NCBI GenBank assembly: GCA_012799115.1
Contig: JAAZLY010000166.1
Span: forward strand, 1 to 42,890
From: Bacillota bacterium
Lineage (GTDB): Bacteria; Bacillota; Limnochordia; Darwinibacteriales; Darwinibacteriaceae
Direction: 5' to 3'
Length of the DNA: 42,890 bases
The position numbers and the translations under genes are program-made. This document shows positions 9,252-16,634 of the stretch, piece by piece. Each line of letters begins with the position of its first letter. The first letter of the stretch is position 1. The notes below the pieces were generated by a model. That model was not told the DNA's origin and did no database searches. It saw nothing but the letters and a program-made list of their open reading frames with translations.

Positions 9252-10429
9252 CTAGCTGTGCCTCGGCAGAGTTGATAAATGGACAAGACGTCCTTTTGAC
9301 CTAAGGTCATGAAGCTACCGAGTGTCTGTGTGTCTCCAGCGGTGGCCTTCTCGGCCATCTCCTGGAGACGATCGGTTGGGATATTAGCTTCGGCCAACGT
9401 TGTTGGTAAGCCAATGCGGTGGAAGAAATCTTCTAGACGGCGAATCCCTTCGAGAATCGTTCGTTCTGGATTGTGGAAATCTTGCTCTACGCCAAAGACC
9501 CGGACCGCAAACTGTACAAAGCGCTCTGGGTTTTGCTTATACACGTACTTCATCCAAGCCGGAAACACAATGGACAAACCGGCGCCATGAGCAATGTCAT
9601 AAATTGCACTGAGCTCGTGTTCGATATTATGCGAAGCCCAATCCTCGCTACGCCCCATGCCTAAGAGATCGTTATGGGCAATCGTCCCGGCCCACATGAT
9701 GTTGGCTCTGGCACCATAATTCTCTGGCTCGGCAATGGCGATAGGAGCTTCCTGGATAATGCTGCGCATTGCTGCTTCACAGAGGTGATCGCTAAAGCCG
9801 ACATCCTCTTCATTGGTGAAGTAACGTTCCATGATATGGGCCATCATGTCAGACACACCACAAGCAGTCTGATAGGCTGGAAGAGTAAAGGTCAGCTCGG
9901 GGTTAAGTAAGGCAAACTTCGGACGCATTACAAGGGCTCCGTAACCGACTTTGAGCCAACCATCCTCATTTGTGATAACTGAACTTGGGCTCGATTCGCT
10001 ACCTGCAGCTGGAATCGTTAGAACAACTCCCAGTGGCAAGCTCTCTTCTGCCTTCGCTTTACCTGCATAGAAATCCCAGACATCACCATCGTAAGGTACG
10101 CCAATGGCGATCGCTTTCGCTGAGTCAATGGCGCTACCGCCACCCACGGCTAGGATCAGATCTACCTGCTCCTTACGGGCTAGCTCAATACCCTCTCGAA
10201 CCAGACTCAGTCTCGGATTGGGCTGGGCGCCACCGAGTTCCACGATCTCCAGACCGGCTTCCTTCAGGGAGTCTACGACCCGATCCTTTAGGCCGGTTCG
10301 GACAATATGCCCTCCGCCATAGTGCAATAGAACTTTCTTGCCCCAAAGAGCAGCTTCTTTACCTGCGCGTTCTTCTGCTCCCCGTCCAAAAACAATCTTT
10401 GTGACGTTAGAAAACGTAAAATCTAACAT
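9248..10429 (-). CDS. Iron-containing alcohol dehydrogenase (butanol dehydrogenase type)
   Basis: This is a group III alcohol dehydrogenase of 393 residues that interconverts aldehydes and alcohols with NAD(P)H in the cytosol. The nucleotide-binding motif GGGSAIDSAKA lies at 97-107. The metal ligands fit the family set Asp194, His198, His267 and His281 (SDMMAH and HNIEH...IAHG). It resembles the BdhA/YqhD/YugJ branch, so NADPH-dependent reduction of C2-C4 aldehydes is likely but not provable here. The ATG has AGGAGGAG 6 nt upstream, located in the 15-nt gap after the GH130 gene, so both genes are probably co-transcribed. The 3' end overlaps the convergent methyltransferase gene. Confidence 0.92.
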   Translation of the reverse strand: MLDFTFSNVTKIVFGRGAEERAGKEAALWGKKVLLHYGGGHIVRTGLKDRVVDSLKEAGLEIVELGGAQPNPRLSLVREGIELARKEQVDLILAVGGGSAIDSAKAIAIGVPYDGDVWDFYAGKAKAEESLPLGVVLTIPAAGSESSPSSVITNEDGWLKVGYGALVMRPKFALLNPELTFTLPAYQTACGVSDMMAHIMERYFTNEEDVGFSDHLCEAAMRSIIQEAPIAIAEPENYGARANIMWAGTIAHNDLLGMGRSEDWASHNIEHELSAIYDIAHGAGLSIVFPAWMKYVYKQNPERFVQFAVRVFGVEQDFHNPERTILEGIRRLEDFFHRIGLPTTLAEANIPTDRLQEMAEKATAGDTQTLGSFMTLGQKDVLSIYQLCRGTAS

Positions 10430-10444
10430 GATATCTCCTCCTGA

Positions 10445-11428
10445 CTAAAGACTTGAGTTGTCCTTCGTAAATTGAACCAGTTCTTGCACGTAGCCAAAGG
10501 CTACGGCCGTGACCGTATCTGCGCCGCCATAATAGAGGACTAAGCGGCCCGTGGCACTATCAACCAAGGCTGCACAAGGAAACGCTACGTTTGGTACATC
10601 TCCCACACACTCATAGTATGTTTGAGGTGATAGAATATAAGGGCTCGTTCTTGCCAAAACCCTCCAAGGCTGATCTAAGTCCAAGAGGGCTGCCCCAACG
10701 CTGTAGACGAAACCGTTACAGGATGTAAGGACACCGTGGTAGATCAAGAGCCAACCCTCAGAGGTTTCAATCGGGATGGGTCCTGCGCCGATCTTCGTCG
10801 ACTGCCAGCCCACTGTAGTTCCCATAACATGACGATGCTTGCCCCAATAGACCATATCAGGACTCTCGCTATAAAAGATATCGCCAAATGGTGTGTGGCC
10901 GTTATCACTAGGTCTAGACACCATAGCGAAATTCCCATTAATCTTCCGAGGGAATAGCACACCATTACGGTTAAACGGCAAAAAGGCGTTCTCAAGCTGA
11001 TGGAAGTCTATGAAGTCATGGGTATATGCCACACCGATGGTTGGACCATGATAACCGTTACACCAGGTTACATAATAGCGGTCTTCGATCCATACCACAC
11101 GAGGATCATAACCATAGACGAAGTTGCCAATCTCGGGGTCATCGCAGATAAAACGGATCGGTTCGTGCTCGATCGTCCAGTTTAGGGCATCTTTGCTCCG
11201 ACCCGAGTGAATACGCATTTCCCTCGCCCTATTATCTACTCTGAAGACTCCCCGAAACTCATCGCCATAGGGCACAACTGCGCTATTGAAGATGCTATTT
11301 GCACAAGGAATCAGGTCCCGGGGGATCACAGGATTCTCGGAATAACGCCATAAGACATCACTGTTTCCCGTAGGACGTTCTTGCCAGGGGATATTAGGTA
11401 TGTTCTGGCCTATGATTTTTAGACTCAT
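10445..11428 (-). CDS. GH130 family beta-mannoside phosphorylase-like protein
   Basis: GH130 enzymes phosphorolyse beta-mannosides (beta-1,2- or beta-1,4-mannooligosaccharides, or mannosyl-glucose) to mannose-1-phosphate. The 327-residue protein has the five-bladed propeller signature: SIFNSAVVPY, then the YGYDPRV stretch with the catalytic-acid Asp108, YVTWCNGYHGP, MVSRPSDNGHTPFGD, and GAGPIPI with a late YYGGADT. No signal peptide is visible, so it acts in the cytosol on imported oligosaccharides. Linkage specificity cannot be decided by eye. It follows the cyclophilin gene by 23 nt and precedes adh by 15 nt. No sugar transporter lies beside it; the nearest sugar-type binding protein is at 30809, in a different unit. 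Confidence 0.88.
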   Translation of the reverse strand: MSLKIIGQNIPNIPWQERPTGNSDVLWRYSENPVIPRDLIPCANSIFNSAVVPYGDEFRGVFRVDNRAREMRIHSGRSKDALNWTIEHEPIRFICDDPEIGNFVYGYDPRVVWIEDRYYVTWCNGYHGPTIGVAYTHDFIDFHQLENAFLPFNRNGVLFPRKINGNFAMVSRPSDNGHTPFGDIFYSESPDMVYWGKHRHVMGTTVGWQSTKIGAGPIPIETSEGWLLIYHGVLTSCNGFVYSVGAALLDLDQPWRVLARTSPYILSPQTYYECVGDVPNVAFPCAALVDSATGRLVLYYGGADTVTAVAFGYVQELVQFTKDNSSL

Positions 11429-11451
11429 GTGTCAGCTCCATTCATCATTAT

Positions 11452-12063
11452 TTAGAGCTTCTCCGGCTCCGGATACGTTACGCCAAAGGTCTCTACTGTC
11501 ATCTTCTGAATCACTTGGTCTTCAAGTGGCCGATCCATTCTGTTACGGTCCACAGCGACGATCTTATCGGCTACTTCAATGCCTTCGACCACTCGACCAA
11601 AGGATGCATAGGCCCCATCGAGATGTGGAGAATCAGCAACCATGATGAAGAACTGAGAACCTGCTGAATCAGGGATGCTGGTGCGCGCCATGGAAATCAC
11701 ACCGCGCTCGTGTTTGAGACTATTAGGAAACCCATTTTGACTAAACTCGCCCTTGATGCTATAACCCGGTCCGCCACTGCCCGTGCCGGTGGGATCGCCA
11801 CCCTGAATCATAAACCCAGGAATGACCCGATGGAAAATCACTCCATCATAGTAGCCTTGCTTCACTAGGGAGATAAAGTTATTGACTGTATTGGGTGCTA
11901 TGTCTGGGTATAGTTCGATCTCCATTGTGCCAAGCTCTCCTAAGTCTACCGTGACTCGAGGATTTCTGGCATCCACTCCCTCTGCATGTGCCGGTCCTGT
12001 TAGTACCAAGGCAAGCACTGCTACTGCCATAATTCCTACTATCAACATACTCATGGAATCCAC
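11452..12063 (-). CDS. Secreted cyclophilin-type peptidyl-prolyl cis-trans isomerase
   Basis: Cyclophilins speed proline isomerisation during protein folding. This 203-residue protein has an N-terminal signal peptide (hydrophobic stretch about 6-23, cleavage likely after AHA at 27) with no lipobox, so the enzyme should act outside the inner membrane. The cyclophilin domain (about 35-195) shows FHRVIPGFMIQGGD with the catalytic Arg, SLKHERGVISMART, GSQFFIM and LDGAYASFGRVVEG. It starts with GTG 12063, GGAGG 9 nt upstream; ATG 12054 is a possible later start. An extended -10 lies upstream. It probably heads an operon with GH130 and adh. Confidence 0.93.
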   Translation of the reverse strand: MDSMSMLIVGIMAVAVLALVLTGPAHAEGVDARNPRVTVDLGELGTMEIELYPDIAPNTVNNFISLVKQGYYDGVIFHRVIPGFMIQGGDPTGTGSGGPGYSIKGEFSQNGFPNSLKHERGVISMARTSIPDSAGSQFFIMVADSPHLDGAYASFGRVVEGIEVADKIVAVDRNRMDRPLEDQVIQKMTVETFGVTYPEPEKL

Positions 12064-12098
12064 TGCATCAACCTCCGTCTATTTTGCTAGATATACTC

Positions 12099-12107
12099 AT
12101 TATACCA
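12099..12107 (-). promoter_or_regulatory. Extended -10 promoter element for the cyclophilin operon
   Basis: On the minus strand TGGTATAAT (12107 to 12099) is a perfect extended -10 about 36 bp before the GTG start. The -35 region (around 12122-12127) is poor, as is usual for extended -10 promoters. Confidence 0.55.
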
Positions 12108-12109
12108 CA

Positions 12110-12156
12110 TTTCCAGGCAGGAACTGATAGTCTTACGGAGAAACCCTGTCTGGAAA
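12110..12156 (+). promoter_or_regulatory. 12-bp inverted repeat touching the hemerythrin ribosome binding site
   Basis: TTTCCAGGCAGG (12110-12121) and CCTGTCTGGAAA (12145-12156) pair along 12 positions with one G-U wobble and a 23-nt loop. The 3' arm runs into the AAGGAG Shine-Dalgarno at 12155-12160, so the folded RNA would hamper ribosome access. It could also be a DNA operator between the divergent cyclophilin and hemerythrin genes. Confidence 0.5.
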
Positions 12157-12171
12157 GGAGTGAGATTGTCT

Positions 12172-12588
12172 ATGTGGAAAGAACACTACCGGGTTGGCTC
12201 TGATCTCATCGACACCCAACACCAAGAACTCTTCAGACGAGTATCCGCCTTCATTAAGGTGGTGCAGAGCGATCGTCCCTGGGAAGAACGCCTGGAAGAG
12301 GTAGAGGAAACCCTTGCTTTTATGCAACATTACGTGATCATCCATTTTGCAGACGAAGAACAGTTGCAACAGGAGATCGGCTACCCTGGATTTGAAAAAC
12401 ACAGGCAGATTCATGAGAACTTCAAAGCAGAGGTTCAAGCGTTTGCCAAGACAGTTGAACTTGAAGGTTTTAACGAAGAAAAGGTCCAGGAGTTTAGCGC
12501 TAAAGTCATGACTTGGTTAATCATGCACGTAGGTCGCGAAGACCAGAAAATTGGTGAGTTCCTGCGTTCAAAGGAGGTCACAAATTGA
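12172..12588 (+). CDS. Bacteriohemerythrin
   Basis: This is a four-helix non-heme diiron protein that binds O2 (or NO) reversibly; free-standing bacterial forms serve in oxygen sensing, delivery or scavenging. From ATG 12172 the protein has 138 residues with the complete ligand set: His17 (IDTQH), His58 and Glu62 (HFADE), His77 and His81 (HRQIH), His119 and Asp124 (HVGRED). The start is uncertain: AAGGAG at 12155-12160 gives 11-nt spacing to ATG 12172, while TTG 12166 would have 5-nt spacing and add two residues. The GTG inside the ribosome site (12160) is not credible. The stop overlaps the cheX start (TTGA), so the two are translationally coupled. A hairpin overlaps the ribosome site. Confidence 0.95.
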   Translation: MWKEHYRVGSDLIDTQHQELFRRVSAFIKVVQSDRPWEERLEEVEETLAFMQHYVIIHFADEEQLQQEIGYPGFEKHRQIHENFKAEVQAFAKTVELEGFNEEKVQEFSAKVMTWLIMHVGREDQKIGEFLRSKEVTN

Positions 12589-13055
12589 GAGTCGAGTACA
12601 TAAATCCGTTTTATCAAGCTACCATCGATGTCTTTCGAGTTATGCTGAGTTTGGAACCAACAAGGGGCACCCTTAGGGCTGTCGAGGAACTCGTCCCCGT
12701 TAGTGAGGCTAATGTAGGTATCGGGGTTACTGGCGATTTGCGGGGATCCCTTCTCTACAGTTTCCCTGCCTCAATGGCCCTTGAAATGGTCAGGATCATG
12801 TCTGGCATGGAAATGACCAAGCTCGATGCCTTTGTCACATCTGCCCTTAGCGAAGTAGCCAATATCATTAGTGGGAATGCACTAACCTATCTGGCACGGA
12901 ACTCTCTCACCTGCGATATTTCACCTCCCCAAGCTTTTGTGGGCAGTAAGGGTGCTATGGCCATGTCCACCGAAAAGGCCATTGTGCTACCATTAATCAC
13001 CGATATCGGCACACTAGAGATCAGTATTTCCTTACATGCCAAACATGTAGAGTAA
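12585..13055 (+). CDS. cheX: CheX-like chemotaxis phosphatase
   Basis: CheX dephosphorylates CheY-P, resetting the flagellar signal. The 156-residue protein has the CheC/CheX fold with the catalytic E-x-x-N signature as Glu90 and Asn93 in SALSEVANIISGNA. GVTGDLRG precedes it and there is a second Gly-rich beta region. One E-x-x-N copy fits CheX rather than CheC. The start is TTG 12585, with AAGGAGG 7 nt upstream, overlapping the hemerythrin TGA by 4 nt. Pairing with an oxygen-binding protein suggests an aerotaxis or redox-linked CheY-like output. No receptor, CheA or CheY gene is in the window. A terminator follows. Confidence 0.85.
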   Translation: MRVEYINPFYQATIDVFRVMLSLEPTRGTLRAVEELVPVSEANVGIGVTGDLRGSLLYSFPASMALEMVRIMSGMEMTKLDAFVTSALSEVANIISGNALTYLARNSLTCDISPPQAFVGSKGAMAMSTEKAIVLPLITDIGTLEISISLHAKHVE

Positions 13056-13069
13056 ACAGGAAAAAGAAA

Positions 13070-13110
13070 ATGCCTGCTCAAGCCATACCGCACTTGAACA
13101 GGCATCTTAT
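13070..13110 (+). terminator. Bidirectional terminator between cheX and the beta-barrel gene
   Basis: ATGCCTGCTCAAG (13070-13082) and CTTGAACAGGCAT (13093-13105) form a 13-position stem with one mismatch. On the plus strand CTTATTTT follows; on the minus strand a U-rich TTTTCTTTTT follows, so it serves both convergent units. Confidence 0.85.
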
Positions 13111-13125
13111 TTTGTTCGCCAAGGG

Positions 13126-14499
13126 CTAAAAAGAACCGCTACCTAAGGTAATAGCTGCAAAAACAGTGGTATTGCGACCGACACCGCCAAACTCTGTGGC
13201 CACATCGCCGTAGTTGAAACTCACTCCTACGCTCGGTGAGATTTTACTGATGGAAGGTAGCTTCAAGGTCGTTGTGACCATCCCCAATTGATCAGAGAGG
13301 TTAGCATTCAGGTAGGCAGAAGCCGACAGCTTCGTGTTCAGGAGATTGCTCCATCCAATCATGGCCGCTAGGTAGTGTCTACCGGTAGAAGCCATGTCAG
13401 ACAGGCTGAAATCTTCAAGTGCCTTTTCGGCCATCTCTTTCATGGTTTCATCCTTAGATTGCGCCATGCCAAGCAATAAGCCATAATACTCCCGGAGCTT
13501 TTGGATATCGTCCTGTTCCTTATATCCTTCTCCATTGAAGTAATATTGACCGGCCAGAGTAAGGTTGAAGAGTCCATCAGGGTCATTATGATTATACATA
13601 GCTCCTGCAGTAGCGTGGAAGAAGAGCTGATCCTTTTCTACCACCGGATAGGTGGGTGGATGCAGCAGAGAGGGTCCCGCCTCAGCAAATCTCTTGTCAG
13701 ACCCTTTGCTCAGCACAGCTTCCCCAAAGACAGCCAGGTTACCGAGGGAAGAAGAAACGGTAAGCATCGCCCGGGGGGCTTTGTCCTTCTGATAAAAACC
13801 GCCTACTCCAATTTCCGTTCCGCCGAGCACAAACTCCAGCTTAGGAGCTAAGGCAACTTGGCTTGGCTCCTCGACACCGTCAAAGAGTGTATATACATAG
13901 TAGTTTGTACTGCCTCTTGGATAATGCATCTTGAGGGCAACAGGTCCTTCTAGCTCGACTTCTGGATCCATAGGATTAATCCGTCCCACACTGATCACAT
14001 CTGCTGGACTAAAAAAGTACCCTACACCCCATTTGACATTCTGTTTACCCGCTCTAAAGAACACCTTGTTATCATAGTTGAAGTCTGAGAAGAGCTCCTG
14101 CAAGCGGATCTGTAAAGGATCGCTAGCTTGTCCCGCCTGACCAACTTGCTTACTCACAGCATAACTCAAGCCAGCTTTGCCAAAGACACGGAAGTTCGGA
14201 TCCGGTCTGGCGTCCAAGTAGATTTGCCCACCAAGGGATGCCCGCAAGGAATCCATAGGATCTATTTCCTTCATATAGACTCTGCCCGCTGTAACGGAGA
14301 ACTGGTAGTTCCCCCCCACATCCAAGCCTTCCTGAACTAGGAGCGCTTCTTCGGGTGGCCGGATTTGCTCTTCCTCCTCCAATTCGACCAGGAGGTCACC
14401 TCCAAAGAGGTCGTCAAAATCGAAGTCCATAGCCCAAGTGGTACTGCTGATTCCTAGAATGAGCACAAGGGCAACAAGAAACGAACGATGTCTACGCAC
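13126..14499 (-). CDS. Predicted outer-membrane beta-barrel protein of a Lol-like operon
   Basis: This 457-residue protein belongs to no family I can name securely. Residues 1-23 are a clear signal peptide (cleavage after TWA). Residues 24-50 form a very acidic stretch (DFDFDDLFGG, then ELEEEEQ). The rest is rich in alternating hydrophobic/polar strands with Gly and aromatic turns. It ends in ITLGSGSF, the terminal Phe typical of BAM-folded barrels. Around residues 145-180 it has FRAGKQNVKWG, then SPADV and INPMDPE, resembling the Gly-Arg-Gln/Trp-Gly signature of DUF1302-type porin barrels. It starts with GTG 14499 (AGGGGG upstream), 12 nt after the LolA-like gene, last of five co-oriented genes. 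Barrel topology and outer-membrane location are inferences. A secreted beta-rich surface protein is the alternative. Confidence 0.7.
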   Translation of the reverse strand: MRRHRSFLVALVLILGISSTTWAMDFDFDDLFGGDLLVELEEEEQIRPPEEALLVQEGLDVGGNYQFSVTAGRVYMKEIDPMDSLRASLGGQIYLDARPDPNFRVFGKAGLSYAVSKQVGQAGQASDPLQIRLQELFSDFNYDNKVFFRAGKQNVKWGVGYFFSPADVISVGRINPMDPEVELEGPVALKMHYPRGSTNYYVYTLFDGVEEPSQVALAPKLEFVLGGTEIGVGGFYQKDKAPRAMLTVSSSLGNLAVFGEAVLSKGSDKRFAEAGPSLLHPPTYPVVEKDQLFFHATAGAMYNHNDPDGLFNLTLAGQYYFNGEGYKEQDDIQKLREYYGLLLGMAQSKDETMKEMAEKALEDFSLSDMASTGRHYLAAMIGWSNLLNTKLSASAYLNANLSDQLGMVTTTLKLPSISKISPSVGVSFNYGDVATEFGGVGRNTTVFAAITLGSGSF

Positions 14500-14511
14500 G
14501 ATATCTACCCC

Positions 14512-15282
14512 CTAGCGGTTTACTCTCTCGATATAGGCCTTCGTAAAAACATGATCCGGGATATCGTTGACGGAGATTTCACTAACGGAAATCTGGGTCT
14601 TGTTCCCTTCCACCAACTCATCAACGAAGATCATCTGCACAGGGATTACCACATTTCCAACCTTGGTATACTTCGGATACAAACCAGTACGCATTAATCG
14701 GTACGTGAGGCTGTACTCTTCCGTTTTCAAGACGAGGTCGGAGTCCTTAGTAACCCAAAGCTTAACAAAGGGAAATGGTACAGTATCGTCTACCGCCTTG
14801 AGATCAATGATGTAGACTTCAAAGTTACCCAACGTACCTTCTAGATAGCCTTCCACCTCATAGGATGAGGAGTAGCTATTCGATCCAAAGTCGGCATTGC
14901 GGGCATCAGAACCTTGAAACGTCTCCTTGAGGGAAGTGTGGGCAAACTGTCGGCTAGACGGATCATAAAACCACAAGTTATCTCCTTCCAGAAGATACCC
15001 CTGGCCCTTCTCGGTAATAGGCTCTTGTATCAGGAGCAAGAAACGTTCACCATCATCACGCCTAAACTGACGGACCACCATCTTTTCAATACCTTTTTCC
15101 TGATCTTCCACAACCATGGTCAACACCGATGAAAAGTCTGTATTCTCAAAGCGAGACTGCCGATCAAGGCGTTCCAAGATGGCTTCGATGTGGCTAAAGT
15201 CTTGGGCCTTGGCTGGTACCACAAATCCTGCCGCAAGAAAACACAGGACCAAAGCAGCAGAAAGAAATCGCATTTTATTCAT
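14512..15282 (-). CDS. LolA-like outer membrane lipoprotein-sorting protein
   Basis: The 256-residue protein has a signal peptide (MNKMRFLSAALVL core, cleavage after AKA at 26) and matches the LolA-like sorting family (COG2834, PF17131 type). Shown are FSSVLTMVVED, FRRDDGERFLLLI, a KGQGYLLEGDNLWFYDPSSR segment, then FQGSDARNADFG and a late KVGNVVIPVQMIF strand. In diderms such proteins accept lipoproteins or lipids from an inner-membrane ABC extractor. The Cys at residue 14 lies inside the signal and does not form a proper lipobox. ATG 15282 has AGGGGG 8 nt upstream. It sits between the second permease (12-nt gap) and the barrel gene (12-nt gap), which argues for one trafficking pathway. Confidence 0.85.
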   Translation of the reverse strand: MNKMRFLSAALVLCFLAAGFVVPAKAQDFSHIEAILERLDRQSRFENTDFSSVLTMVVEDQEKGIEKMVVRQFRRDDGERFLLLIQEPITEKGQGYLLEGDNLWFYDPSSRQFAHTSLKETFQGSDARNADFGSNSYSSSYEVEGYLEGTLGNFEVYIIDLKAVDDTVPFPFVKLWVTKDSDLVLKTEEYSLTYRLMRTGLYPKYTKVGNVVIPVQMIFVDELVEGNKTQISVSEISVNDIPDHVFTKAYIERVNR

Positions 15283-15294
15283 TGGTCAAACCCC

Positions 15295-16629
15295 CTATGT
15301 GTGAGAACTTAACGCCTTTATGGGCGACATTTTGGCTGCAGCACGTGCAGGCCAATAAGCTGCGAGTAAGCTGATGAAAACCACGATAGCGGTATTGAAA
15401 ACCACCTTCGTTAGAGAAAAGATGAACGTAATTTTCCCGTTATCCAAGAAGAACTGCATCGATGGATCGGTATTAAGTTCAATGCCACCTACGATGAAGG
15501 AGATGACAAGAGCAAGGAATAGCCCAGCTATACAGCCGAGAAGACCAAGAAACACTGCTTCCCAGAGGAAGATATTCTTGACCTGCTTTTGGTGCATGCC
15601 GAAGGCCCTCATGGTACCAATTTCCTTGGTTCGCTCAATCATGATCATGCGGAAGGTGTTAGTAATACCCACCATGGTTACGACCAAAAGGATCAGGAAA
15701 ATGACTTGACCCACCCGGTTTAACACACCCACCACCAGCTCTACAGCCTCCATGATCTGGTTAATGTGCATGATCTGATAACGTGTACCCTCCCAGGGAG
15801 TGAGTTCCTCTCTTTCCGTCATCGGGTCCATGGGCATTCCCGCCACCGTGACTGAAACTGCAGGCTCCGCTTCCACCACTTCCTCTTCCTCGTCTTCAGC
15901 TCGGAGTCCCTCTCGAAACACTCTGGCAAACTCATCAACCATGTCTAGGTCTGTGAGGAACATGTTTAGTAACTGATACTCGTGGGGGTCCATCCCTAGC
16001 AGAGTATTAAGATACGAACGACTGGTATAAGCGGCGGAGAGACCCAACTCTTCCTGGTCTTTGATGAAGGCTACAACCTTAACCTCGCCAACATTCTGCT
16101 GACCAGTTAGGGTCTCTAGTCGAATAATCATCGTCTCTCCCACCTGGACTCCCAAGCGTTCTCCAACCGGCTGAGGCAAGATAATAGAAGCTTCTTCCGT
16201 CCCTATTTCACTAAAGGATCCTTCGGTTACAATGAGACTCTCTAGGAGTTTAGTCTCTTCGGCAAAGTCAACCCCATAGAGCATCTGCATCGTCTGTCTA
16301 GAACCAAAAATCATAGTGGGCATCGCCTGACTCCGGCGAGTGAACCCCTCTATCTGCGCCCCATGCTCCTCCAAGAGCTGCTCGAGGCGCTCGTCGGGCC
16401 TAATTTTCATGATCATCTGGCCAGCATCTGTCCACTCACGTCCCATAATGAAGATATGACCCCCAAGGGCATGGGAGAAGTTCTCACGGATATTTCCCAC
16501 AACACCTCCCGTGAGGGCGTTCATCAATGTAATTACCAACATACCAAAGGCGATCGCACCAGCCAAGAGGAAGCTACGCTTTTTCTGCCTCAAGATGTTG
16601 CGGAAAGCCACCTTCATTGTCAAGAGCAT
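15295..16629 (-). CDS. FtsX/LolE-type ABC transporter permease (second of pair)
   Basis: This is a membrane subunit of a MacB/LolCE-type ABC system. The 444-residue protein has the typical topology. A cytosolic start (KVAFRNILRQKKRS) leads into a helix at about 19-42, then a large extracytoplasmic domain to about 305, then three helices near 310-332, 355-380 and 400-425. The conserved cytosolic coupling motif between the last helices reads RTKEIGTMRAFGM. Residues 250-260 contain an acidic run (EDEEEEVVEAE). ATG 16629 has GAGGTGAT upstream, 5 nt after the first permease. Substrate cannot be read from sequence. The neighbouring LolA-like gene suggests lipoprotein or lipid extraction rather than drug efflux. 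Confidence 0.87.
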   Translation of the reverse strand: MLLTMKVAFRNILRQKKRSFLLAGAIAFGMLVITLMNALTGGVVGNIRENFSHALGGHIFIMGREWTDAGQMIMKIRPDERLEQLLEEHGAQIEGFTRRSQAMPTMIFGSRQTMQMLYGVDFAEETKLLESLIVTEGSFSEIGTEEASIILPQPVGERLGVQVGETMIIRLETLTGQQNVGEVKVVAFIKDQEELGLSAAYTSRSYLNTLLGMDPHEYQLLNMFLTDLDMVDEFARVFREGLRAEDEEEEVVEAEPAVSVTVAGMPMDPMTEREELTPWEGTRYQIMHINQIMEAVELVVGVLNRVGQVIFLILLVVTMVGITNTFRMIMIERTKEIGTMRAFGMHQKQVKNIFLWEAVFLGLLGCIAGLFLALVISFIVGGIELNTDPSMQFFLDNGKITFIFSLTKVVFNTAIVVFISLLAAYWPARAAAKMSPIKALSSHT

Positions 16630-16634
16630 CTAGA

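Noticed and set aside
15374..15709. Plus-strand frame rich in Met/Thr/Arg opposite the permease gene
   Set aside because: Mirror of a membrane-protein gene; no start signal or domain.
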